Of a stretch of DNA of 64,000 bases, positions 34,144-43,449 are shown one piece after another. Position 1 is the stretch's first letter. The number at the start of each line of letters is the position of its first letter. The notes under the pieces were generated by a model. That model saw only the letters and a list, made by a program, of their open reading frames with translations, was not told where the DNA came from and searched no databases. A program made the position numbers and the translations under genes. The stretch lies in the NCBI GenBank assembly GCA_012845835.1, contig JABAKD010000026.1:7334493-7398492 (forward strand), read 5' to 3'. The stretch is from Undaria pinnatifida (lineage: Eukaryota; Sar; Phaeophyceae; Laminariales; Alariaceae).

Positions 34144-34592
34144 ACAATATAATCAGGACCAGATATAAATATCATACTCAAAACAAGGGAATATATAGTT
34201 TCTTGTGGATATTGCTGTCCCGATTACTATGATCCTCCGTAATCTGTATATATAATCGGCTGTTGTTGTTGGCGTCGTTGTCGTCCGCCCCTAAGTCTGC
34301 CGGAGGCTGACTCACGGAGTTGCCACCCCAGAGCGTTTCGGCCCCTGATTTCGGCGTGTGTAAGGGGGGTTGGGTCCACACAGGGAGAAACGCGCCGACT
34401 CGCGACGCGCTGGCCCGCGCTCGCCGTGACGCGGGGGTGGCAAGAAAGGGGGAAGCAAGGCTGTACGTTTGTTTTCACTTGATATTAGAGTGTTCAGGGG
34501 TCCACAGCATCGATGGGGAAACCCTGAGTTTGCGTCGTGATTAGGGGAGAGCGCGTGACCGACTTGGGCTCCGGCGGGTGCAGGCATACAGA

Positions 34593-34611
34593 GGGGGGGG
34601 GGGGGGGGGGG
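34593..34611 (+). repeat. G19 homopolymer
   Basis: Nineteen consecutive G. Confidence 0.95.
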
Positions 34612-35380
34612 AAGGAGGGTGGTGGTCGGTTTCACGTCTGTCCGTCCCGAACGGTCTGACGGAGGGGCACAGGTTGCTTTGAGACAACTAACAGAGTTCG
34701 AGAAATCGTGTGAAGCAGTGCCTAGCAATTATTCGTGTTAAGGTATTATGAAACGGTATCGGTCCACAAGGCTACCGGTACAAGATTAACCACTTACCTA
34801 CCCAAAGAACGCCTTACGCCATTCACCTACGCTCCAGTTCGTGGGCATATTCTTGCATGTCTCGCGTCTACGTCCGGCGGGAAACGAAATACCGTATGTA
34901 CACCGGCGCAAAACAACCGGGAAGTTGCGTTCCCGGTTGAAAAAGAACCGGGACTTCGCTTCACGTTGTCGACAAAGAAACACCGGGTTTTCACATTTTT
35001 ATCGCAAAAAAAATCAGCAGGTGCGGCGGGTGACGTCATGTCTCTACACTCCAACTGTCAGGGGTTTGAAGCGCACTATTAATAGCTGTAGCTACGAACA
35101 ATGTAAATCAGTTTTTTTTTCCTGTTTATGGTTGATATATATATATTTCTCTTTTTCCTTGTTTTTTATTTCCGCTTCTGCAGGCCTTGCGCTTTATGCA
35201 CGCCACTGGCCCATGAGAATTGCGTACTTCTTCACATATAGAACGGTGGTAAGCATTCGCCATTTTTGTGTTTATCTTTGGTCGTTTCCTTTTTTTCGTG
35301 CTTCTGCTTTGTATTTTGTGTTTTTTTTTCGCCCTTGAGCTCATGAACATGCAAGGGGGTGCATGTGTGTAGTTTGCATA
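34612..35380. other. intergenic, nothing recognised
   Basis: No supported gene. Contains T-rich pyrimidine tracts at 35.1-35.33 kb. Confidence 0.4.
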
Positions 35381-35382
35381 TC

Positions 35383-35617
35383 GTATGTATCGTGTGCCTC
35401 AAGTGCTTCGAAGGTGAAAGCTAATTAATGTCTTGAATTATAATTTGAATTAATCATAACACATCTATCTTCCCCTCCTATGCCATCTTCTTCGACAGGG
35501 CATACCGTGTGCCTCGAAGGTGAAAACGGATTAACATCTTGAATTAGTATGAAATGATCACAACATATACGAAGTATATCTTTCCCCCCTTGGCCATCTC
35601 CTGCGACATGGCAGGGT
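35383..35617. repeat. ~115-bp imperfect tandem duplication
   Basis: CGTGTGCCTC, CGAAGGTGAAA, TCTTGAATTA, ATCTTTCCCC-type and GCCATCT.CT.CGACA stretches occur in the same order at 35383-35506 and 35507-35617. Confidence 0.7.
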
Positions 35618-35769
35618 CGACATCGACCTGTGCACTAAAACTGCAAGGGAGAAATAAAGATATATTCCGTTTCCACCAAAGTTTTTACTGCCAAAAAAAA
35701 AAAAACGGTGTACAGCAGTGGGAGGCTAGGCTCCCAACAGTACGCGCCATTCAAACATACCGGGACTAT

Positions 35770-35900
35770 GCAGGGCACCGGCACTATTGAGGGCACCGGC
35801 ACTATTCAGCGCACCGACACTAGTCAGGGCACCGGCACTATTCAAGGCACCGGCAATATTCAAGGCACCGGCACTATTCAGGGCACCGGCACTATCGTGA
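35770..35900 (+). repeat. 18-bp minisatellite (GGCACCGGCACTATTCAG)
   Basis: About seven copies with scattered substitutions. The inverted unit matches family J at 27.92 kb, so the array seems to have been amplified from a family J copy. Confidence 0.9.
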
Positions 35901-35994
35901 ACAGAGTTACTATAGGCAAACATGAGTTTTGATACACTTTCCGGTCTCACAGGTGAACAGCAATTTTCATTTTTTCTAAAACGATCACCGTGCA

Positions 35995-36100
35995 AGTACT
36001 TGTAGAGAGCTCCAGCCGTGCCAAGCGACTTCACCGGCGCTGTAAAGAACAGCATTAGCACTGTTCAACCGGCCCCATTGCGAGCCCCCCACTCTATCGC
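35995..36100 (-). repeat. family J related copy
   Basis: GAGAGCTCCAGCCGTGCCAA, GCGACTTCACCGGCGCTGTA and CAACCGGCCCCA resemble the inverted family J core. The same GTGCCAAGCGATTTCGCCGG occurs at 41.75 kb. Confidence 0.5.
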
Positions 36101-36342
36101 CGAAGGACTATCATACCGCCTACTTTTTTGAACAGTTTGTTTACGTTACCGTCCGAAAACAAAACTGCCGTTTACCGTGTTTACTACTGTACCGTGAAAA
36201 CAAAAATGACCATTTCTTACCGCCGAAAACTTAAATTACCTGATATTTTTTCACAGTTTACCGTCCAAACGATTTACTGCCAGGATTAAAAAAGAATCAC
36301 ACGCATGAGAGTCACCGTCATATGGTACACTTCACTACTAGT

Positions 36343-36737
36343 TAAAGCTGTGAGTCGGCTGGATTACGCGACTAGAAATTTATCGGTAGCTGCCGGTAGC
36401 CAACTAAATGACTTTGGTCGGCAAGTCGGCCTGCAAAAACCAGCTGACGGCCAGCCGAATCGCCGACTTAGTCGGCCTGCAAAACCAGTTGACGGCCAGC
36501 CGACTTGCCGACTTAAGTCGGGAGAGCATTGTAGCGAGCCAAAATCACCCCCCCCGGCCGAGCGGGCCCTCGCCAACAAAGCAAGAACGCACTCCGCATT
36601 ACACAAAAAAATGTGTCCTTCCTACGAGTAGTGGGGAAACTCACCAAGTCGGATAGTCGGTGCCTCCGGATACCGACTAACTACTAGTCCGACTATTAAT
36701 TAGTTGGTGAGTTAAGTCGTGCCGAATCACAGCTCTA
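36343..36737 (+). mobile_element. hAT-like MITE, 395 bp
   Basis: Left end TAAAGCTGTGAGTCGGC and right end (inverted) TAGAGCTGTGATTCGGC form the terminal repeats. Flanks are CTACTAGT (36335-36342) and CTAATAGT (36738-36745), an 8-bp duplication with one mismatch. The interior is crowded with AGTCGG and CCGACT words, including a direct repeat of GGCCTGCAAAACCAG. hAT elements are known for 8-bp duplications and this type of end. No transposase. Confidence 0.75.
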
Positions 36738-36745
36738 CTAATAGT

Positions 36746-37290
36746 AGTAGTAATAGTGAGCAGTCTCAGAAATACCAGGAGCTACCTCCACGCGTAACAC
36801 GCGTTTGGCTATTATAACGTGACAACACAAGCGATCCTTACATTTCCGGCCCATAGTACCATGATACCGTGTGCTGTGACCACGGCTTGCCTTGGAGGTC
36901 GCCGAGGGTAAACACCTCTTGGTGTTTTATCTTGGAAATAATATGAGTGGAGCTAGACACTAAAAGGGACCACTAAAAAAAAAACGTCCCAGGCCCGTAG
37001 GATTGTGTATCGGGCTTGCCTACCCCCATCGATAGCTTCCATTTTTCGTTGCCAACCATTGGTTAGGTGGGTGAGGTATAGTGCTCCTGTGCTGATAGTA
37101 GCAAAAATAATTGCTCTAATAATATTATTGATAGTACAATTCATAATAGTATTAATAGTACTGATGGTAGTGAGGAGCCACAGAAACAGCAGGTGGTCTT
37201 TCACTACTTTTACTGCGTTTAGTGCAGCACGGGTCTTGGCCCCTCTCGTCTGTTGCCACCCGGTGCTTCGCGCTTGGCCCAGCGGTAGTA
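36746..37290. other. intergenic, nothing recognised
   Basis: No supported gene. Contains short ATTAATAGTA runs. Confidence 0.4.
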
Positions 37291-37296
37291 ATTCAT

Positions 37297-37392
37297 CCCA
37301 CGGTACTACAGTACTACGGTACTACGGTACTACTGCGGTAGTACTGCGGTACCACTGCGGTAGTACTACGGTACTAACGGTAGTAACGGTTG
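37297..37392. repeat. GGTACTAC/GCGGTAGT degenerate octamer repeat
   Basis: A dozen GTACTAC or inverted GTAGTAC words, giving a mixture of direct and inverted short repeats. Confidence 0.8.
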
Positions 37393-37680
37393 CACTTTTG
37401 GGTTCACTAATGCTTATGACCTTCTGGCCTTCTGCCATGGGCCATCCATCATCCATCATCCATCATTCTTCTATAGTGCGGTCGGTAGGGGTTGCAGTTG
37501 TTGGTTTACCTATTAATGTTAATGGTACGGTTGACCTACGTAAGTGTGGAGCTGCCGGTTAGTACGATAATGTTGCGAGTGCACTTGTTTTAGGACTGTT
37601 ATTAATAGTAGCGCATAGAAATGTTGGTGGCATTGATTGCACGAGTGAATGACTTCGAAGACGTGTTTCGGGTGACGATG

Positions 37681-37683
37681 GTT

Positions 37684-37759
<76 letters not shown>

Positions 37760-37831
37760 CGATGATGATGATGACGACGATGACGACGACGATGATGATG
37801 ATGACATTAATTATAGTGATGATGGTGTTTA

Positions 37832-37876
<45 letters not shown>

Positions 37877-37880
37877 GGAT
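37681..37880. repeat. (ATG)n trinucleotide array
   Basis: About 200 bp of GAT triplets with interruptions near 37800-37835, read as poly-Met or poly-Asp depending on frame. Confidence 0.95.
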
Positions 37881-38204
37881 GATGTTGATATTGCCCTCCT
37901 CCTCATGCTAGCAGCGCAGAAAATTCCTAGAATCTGATGCACCCGTATAGCGCGGGATGACTCAGGTCCTACCCTTGACGAAGGCTCTCGTCTGTTGCCA
38001 GAGATGTAACATCCAAAGCAACCCTCGTGTGAGTGACCGCTACAGAGCCAGAGGCACCCCTGCATAGCATTAGTAGGTCCCTATGATAGGTCTATATTGA
38101 CCCAATACTACTACAAAAATATCAGGTGCAACCCTTAACGTTAACATGACACGCGTCTTGTCCTAGACACTCCTATCTTGCCCCCCGGTGTTTTGCGCAC
38201 ACGC
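37881..38204. other. intergenic, nothing recognised
   Basis: No gene or repeat recognised. Confidence 0.4.
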
Positions 38205-38330
38205 GATGCCTGCCTAGTCGGTGAAAACCCGAGGTGCTTCGTCCCGGCATTGAAGGGGTGCAAGGGTCTATGGTCTTAGGACTGACGGCTATGCATGAAG
38301 CGAGTTCACCCCCGTAGCAGGTGGTCCGGC
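38205..38330 (-). repeat. family R repeat, inverted copy
   Basis: GATGCCTGCCTAGTCGGTGA, GTCCCGGCATTGAAGGGGTG and ACGGCTATGCATGAAG; partial copy. Confidence 0.7.
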
Positions 38331-38689
38331 TCAGGCGGGATGGCCGTCCAGTTTCTGGCGGCTGGTCTAGGGTGGTGGCGTTCGAGGCGTGTGACAGACA
38401 CGGCTAACCCTTGCACTGGTGCGAAAGTAAAAACCCCACTCGACTTAAGCGGTTAGGAGCTTCAGAACACACACATGGTGCACCTCTACGGCATTAGCAG
38501 CATGTGTCAGACGCGGGTGCTTTCCTCCCGCTTGCCGCCGGGGACCTCAGCCCTTCTTCCCCTGTCGGCAGACACGCCTGTGCCTGCTGTGGTGTGGTGG
38601 GGGCTCGGCCTCAGTCAATCGCCCGGACACCCCGCCTCGAAGAACGATTTTTCCTCACAAGTTATTTCCGGTGGTTCGAGCGTGAACCC

Positions 38690-38790
38690 TTTTGTTGTGG
38701 TTGTTGTTCTCACATTACCTCTTCCACGTGATCCAGTCCATGGTCACAAGACGGAGGTTCCAGTAACTGCTGCCGTGGCAGGGTGACTGG
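38690..38790 (-). mobile_element. family D 3' end, inverted copy
   Basis: Reads on the minus strand as GTCTTGTGACCATGGACTGG, GTAATGTGAGAACAACAACC and a short CAA-rich tail. This matches the end of the copies at 13.1 and 14.4 kb. Confidence 0.5.
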
Positions 38791-39019
38791 AGAAAAAATA
38801 AAGCGAACAAGAACAATACACATGAATAAGCCCCATGGCGCCCTGCCGTCGGGCGGGCTCGCTCCTGTATGCTACGAAAGGGGTGCATAGCAGTACCCGT
38901 GTCCATGACACCCTCGAAGTAGCTGGGGCTCCGTCCGAAGATCAGAGGCTAGGGCTAAAAAGTCAGGGTTAGGGATATGGGTTCAGCATTACGGTTGGGG
39001 ATAGCTGCTTCTCTGTCAA

Positions 39020-40235
39020 AATATTAGGGGGTCAGGGTCAGGGTTAGGGTTAGGGTTAGAGGTGGGGTTATCGTGTTGATAGTTTATCATCTGTCCAAGG
39101 GTTGGGGGATAGGGTTAATGGGATCGGGTCAGGGTCAGGGTCAGGGTCGAGGTCAGGATCAAGTTCTGTATCAGGGTCAGGGTCAGGATCAGGGTCAGGG
39201 TCAGGGTCAGGATCAGAGCCAGGGTCAGAGTCAGGTCAGGGTCAGGGTCAGGGTCAGGGTCAGGGTCAGGGTCCGGGTCAGGGTCAGGGTCAGGGTCACG
39301 GTCACGGTCACGGTCACGGTCACGGTCAGGGTCAGGGTCAGGGTCAGGGTCACGGTCACGGTCACGGTCACGGTCACGGTCAGGGTCAGGGTCAGGGTCA
39401 GGGTCACGGTCAGGGTCAGGGTCAGGGTCAGGGTCAGGGTCAGGTTCAATATCAGGGTCAGGGTCAGGGTCAGGTTCAATATCAGGGTCAGGGTCAGGGT
39501 CAGGTCCAATGTCAGGGTCAGGGTCAGGGTCAGGTTCATTATCAGGGTCAGGGTCAGGGTCAGGGCCAGGGCCAGGGCCAGGGTCAGAGTCAGGGTCATG
39601 GTCAGGGTTGGATCAGGGTCAGGGTCAGGGCCAGAGTCAGAGTCAGGGTCAGGGTCAGGGTCAGGGTTAGGGAGGGTCAGGGTCAAGGTCGGGGTCAGGG
39701 TCAAGGTCAGGGTCAGGTTCAGGTTCAGGGTCAGGGTCAGGGTCAGGTTCAGGGTCAGGGTCAGGGTCAGGGTCTGGGTCAGGTCCAGTATCAGGGTCAG
39801 GGTCAGGGTCAGGTTCAGGGTCAGGGTCAGGGTCAGGGTCAGGGTCAGGGTCAGGGTCAGGGTCAGGGTCAGGTCTAGTATCAAGGTCAGGTCTAGTATC
39901 AAGGTCAGACACAGGGTCAGGGTCAGGGTCAGGGTTAGGATCAGGGTCAGGGACAGGGTCAGGGTCAGAGTCAGGGTCAGGGTCAGAGTCAGGGTCAGGA
40001 TCAGGGTCAGGGTCAGGGTCAGGGTCAGGTCTAGTATCAAGGTCAGGTCTAGTATCAAGGTCAGACACAGGGTCAGGGTCAGGGTTAGGATCAGGGTCAG
40101 GGACAGGGTCAGGGTCAGAGTCAGGGTCAGGGTCAGAGTCAGGGTCAGGATCAGGGTCAGGGTCAGGGTAAGGGTCAAGGTCAAGGTCAGGGTCAAGATT
40201 AGGGTCAAGGTCAGGGTCAAGGTCAGGGTTGAGGT
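39020..40235 (+). repeat. telomere-like hexamer array (GGGTCA/GGGTTA)
   Basis: About 1.2 kb of GGGTCA units, starting with GGGTTAGGGTTAGGGTTAG at about 39044. Variants are patterned: two runs of GGTCAC (39295-39326 and 39348-39381), GGTTCAATATCA and similar inserts at about 50-bp spacing (39445-39540), and a higher-order duplication in which TCTAGTATCAAGGTCA pairs recur at 39874 and 40028. Several frames lack stops throughout, giving spurious Gly-Gln, Val-Arg, Ser-Gly, Leu-Thr and Asp-Pro repeat proteins of up to 397 codons. Confidence 0.9.
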
Positions 40236-40342
40236 TATCTGGTTGTCTGTCCGAGGGATTAAGTGACAATGAGAACCGGATGCATGCTCGTCTGGCATGC
40301 CTGTCAGGCAACGCCCCGGGAAACCCGCGCATCCTTCCTTAC

Positions 40343-40561
40343 CCGATCGCCTTCACGAACCAAACCCGACGCCGCCACGTTGATCTCGATCTGCGCCACA
40401 ACGAGTCTCTCGAGCAGGCGCGTGGGCGTGGAGAAGGCCGTGAGTAGCATCGTACCTTTGTTGTGGATGGCGATTTTAGTGGGAAAACGAAACAAGGCCG
40501 GAAAGGGGAAAACACGCCCGACGCCCAAGTTATCCAGGAAATTGCGAAGTTGTTGTTTCAT
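40343..40561 (-). CDS. hypothetical protein, probable exon with Met start
   Basis: The minus strand opens at ATG (40561) with MKQQLRNFLDNLGVG, continues IAIHNKGTMLLTAFSTPTR and LLERLVVAQIEINVAASGLV, and reaches a strong donor, CGG followed by GTAAGG, at 40343/40342. The exon is 219 nt, exactly 73 codons (phase 0). Third positions are strongly GC-rich, unlike the surroundings, and composition is that of a globular protein. If this is right, the telomere-like array immediately downstream (40235 and below) lies inside or next to its intron. An alternative start of exon lies at the internal AAAGGTACG. I do not recognise the family, and no second exon is found. Upstream (40562-40800) I see no clear promoter; an AATAAATCTA stretch about 60 bases above the ATG is the only AT-rich candidate. 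Confidence 0.45.
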
Positions 40562-40799
40562 TTTTCAGCTATTTTGGCAGTCGACAGTGAGTGACGCGTA
40601 CGCCACCAGATAGATTTATTGGGATCAACAACCAGAGGGTTCGAGCGTGACAAAGTGGTGTGTTGAACGACGTCGGCCGCCGAAGTGCTCGTCCAAAAAA
40701 AGCGTTTATGTGTACTCGTCCCAAAATGCGTGTACCAGCACTGGTCCTAAACTGCGTCCACACTCTTCTCTTTATTATGGCAAATATCTGAAACACAAA

Positions 40800-41500
40800 T
40801 GCGGTTCGCGAGAGGCGTAAGAGGAGGGTATGTGTGTGTCTGACGAGGCCGAACCCTTGAAGGGGGGAGGTAGGGTGTACGAGCCAAAATCGGCGCTGAG
40901 CCTAGAGAACACACAAGAGAGGGAACCCTTGAGAGTATCGCACAAAAAATCATGTTTGGCGCTGGACACTGGTGCCATTCGATTGAAAAAAAGGCAGATC
41001 GCAGATAGAAGATGTGCTGGCAGGTGATCCCAGGTATTCGTACGAAGGTTGTGCGTTGACCGGCGCTCAAGCGCTGGACGGACGTCAATAAAGTGGTCTT
41101 ACTGCCTATGGGACGAGGAATACTTTTGTTCAGAGCGAATGCAGAGTTGTAGTTCCCGCAGTGTCGAAAAAAACTCGGGACACCCCTTTGTTTGATCACT
41201 GAAGCCGGATTGCATATCCATCGCCGTCGACAGATCCACCAATACATAAACGTTGACGACAGTTTCAAAGCAAATCTTGTTGCGTAATTCCCGGCGATCG
41301 GGTATATTATGTTCTCTATTTACACGGAGGTATTGGTGTATCGCCCCGTGTTTGGAAAGGGACGGGGGCAGGGAAGCGCCAGCCGAAGTCGCCGTGTTTT
41401 AACGCCTCTAGAACAACTTCATGCACCGTACTCGCACGTTTTTTGGGGAGAAATTACTTGGAATTAGTGTACGACAACGTTTGCAGTATTGAAAGGGTTT
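40800..41500. other. intergenic, nothing recognised
   Basis: Open frames on the minus strand up to 173 codons exist (40747-41268) but lack domains. A fragment of family E (GAGAAATTACTTGGAATTAG) is at 41450. Confidence 0.35.
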
Positions 41501-41649
41501 GGGACCGGCACGTCGAAGTGACGCTGTACATAACTATTAGCTGGTGCGGCAGGCATGTAGCGTACAGGCATGGGTATGGTGCAGGGTAGCTTCGATCGCT
41601 GCGACAGCCACACGGAGCCGTAGACAGGAGGAGGTACCATTGTGGTCTT

Positions 41650-41790
41650 CCTGCAGCGCCGGTATCAGCCGGCCGACACTACTGCCAGTGTACCAGACAC
41701 CCGCAATATTGCGCAAAGTACGTGAAGGGCAGTAGTGTAGCGGGTTCCGATCGTGCCAAGCGATTTCGCCGGCAGTGTAACACATAGCTA
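41650..41790 (-). repeat. family J related copy
   Basis: GCCGGTATCAGCCGG, a TACTGCCAGTGTACC stretch and GTGCCAAGCGATTTCGCCGG resemble the copy at 36.0 kb. Confidence 0.45.
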
Positions 41791-41796
41791 TAGTAC

Positions 41797-41915
41797 TAAT
41801 ACTACTGAATACTACTGAATACTACTGAATACTACTAAATACTATTAATACTGAATACTACTGAATACTACTGAATACTTCTGAATACTACTGAATACTA
41901 CTGAATACTACTTCA
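41797..41915. repeat. 10-bp minisatellite (AATACTACTG)
   Basis: About eleven decamers with minor variants. Confidence 0.95.
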
Positions 41916-42139
41916 TGCGACTAATAGCACTGATAGTACTAATAGTACGCTGGAGGTGTACAATACGTCATGCCATACAATTGGCCTTCTGAGGGTGGTG
42001 GCTTGAGGAGCTCTGTGACCCGATAAAGAAGCCCATGGCCTAGGCATATGCAAAAAATAACATATCTCAAAACAAGAATGGAGCTGAATTGACCTGAATT
42101 GATGTGAATGTTCCGACTGAAATGTTCCGACGGTGTTGG

Positions 42140-42260
42140 GTTAATAAGGAGGGTAGAGGGGGGTTTCCTTTACTTTCGGGGGCTTTTTTGGCAGTGGCTC
42201 GGGGTCAGTCGCGCGAGTGACCGATCCCCCTGTTCCTTTGCGGTGTTAAGGTCGTTGGGT
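42140..42260 (+). mobile_element. family P fragment
   Basis: GGAGGGTAGAGGGGGG, a T-run, GCAGTGGCTCGGGGTCAG and TCGCGCGAGTGACC match the P family palindrome region at 26.0 and 48.44 kb. A diverged inverted counterpart (GAGTCACTTGACAATTGTGC) is at 42.36 kb. Confidence 0.55.
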
Positions 42261-42416
42261 GATGTTCTAATATTAATTTTAGTACTTTTAATTTGGCGAT
42301 AAGAAACCGCGCAGTGGAACAGTAAGGTACGCTTCACCAAAAACGTTTTGCCCATGAGCTACAGAGTCACTTGACAATTGTGCGAGTTGCTCAAACCCAG
42401 TAGTAGTGGCAATGGC

Positions 42417-42690
42417 GGTATAGTATAGTATGGTAGAGTATGATTAGAGTATGATAGAGTATGATTAGAGTATGATAGAGTACGATAGAGTATGATAGAG
42501 TATGGTAGAGTATGATATAGTATGATACAGTATGATATAGTATAACAGAGTATGACAGAGTACGACAGAGTATGACAGAGTATGATAGAGTATGATAGAG
42601 TATGATAGAGTATGATAGAGTTTGATAGAGTATGATAGAGTATGAATAAGAGTATGATAGCGTATGACAGAGTATGATAGAGTATGATAC
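42417..42690. repeat. 10-bp minisatellite (AGAGTATGAT)
   Basis: About 27 decamers, with occasional 11- and 12-bp variants such as TTAGAGTATGA. Confidence 0.95.
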
Positions 42691-43140
42691 TACAACACCG
42701 TACCCTCGGCCCTTCGTCACCGAGAAAACTATTGCTTTAGCAAGCTCTACGAATTTCTCCCGCCCCGGTCAACGTCATGAGATGAAGGTCGTTTTCGACG
42801 AACGCGGTGTTACCAGTAATCTAAATATCGACGAGTTGATGGTCGGGAAAAAGTAACGCACTGGTGAGTCCGACCAGGCTTTCCTCAGCCGAAGAAGTAT
42901 AGTTATAAGTCCTCACGGTTGTCTTTGCAGTGCTTTTCGTTTGGGTACCTGCAGTAGATCATAATGGGCTTGTGACAAGGTATCCCCGACAGGAGATGTA
43001 GGGTTGTCGGTGTTGGAAAGCACTCTCGTCGTGGTTCCTGGTGTATTTATTGTTCTCTCCGTTGGCTCGCTACCTAGACACAAGGCGGACAACTTCATGC
43101 TCTATCTAGGGGACAGTGTACAGAACAGGCAGGGAACGAG

Positions 43141-43163
43141 GTTTTCCCCATCCGCCGGAGGAT

Positions 43164-43191
<28 letters not shown>
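43141..43191 (+). mobile_element. family K 3' end with A28 tail
   Basis: TTTTCCCCATCCGCCGGAGG then AT and 28 A (43164-43191). The same CCGGAGGAT-poly(A) end occurs at 1.74, 7.24 (inverted), 12.12 and 47.5 kb (inverted, diverged). It looks like the 3' end of a poly(A)-tailed retroposon or a processed copy. Confidence 0.5.
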
Positions 43192-43194
<3 letters not shown>

Positions 43195-43449
43195 AGGTGT
43201 CCTGCAGGGACCATCACCGTCACCTACATTCTCGCCCATCTATGATGGCCTTGACGTGACTATGGCGTCTACTATCACCTGGTTTCACCCCAGCCATGGA
43301 CGAATCTATAGAATGCTCATCTACGTAGAGAACTCTATAACATTAGCCCACTCTGAATAGCCGCCGTAGATGCAGGTCACATGGCAATCAAAGGATGCCA
43401 ACAAAACATCGAAGATGCGGCTAAACGAAACAAGTGCAAACGAGGCTAT

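Noticed and set aside
34227-34480. Direct splice from the GTGAGT donor near 34310 to the terminal exon at 34.1 kb
   Set aside because: The phases do not match for the acceptors I can see.
39020-40235. Tandem nuclear-receptor half-sites (GGGTCA)
   Set aside because: The match to the half-site is a by-product of the hexamer; nothing suggests such receptors in this organism.
39073-40332. Long open frames (up to 397 codons) of Gly-Gln, Val-Arg, Leu-Thr and Asp-Pro repeats
   Set aside because: They are the necessary translation of a stop-free hexamer array; three plus frames and two minus frames are open at once.
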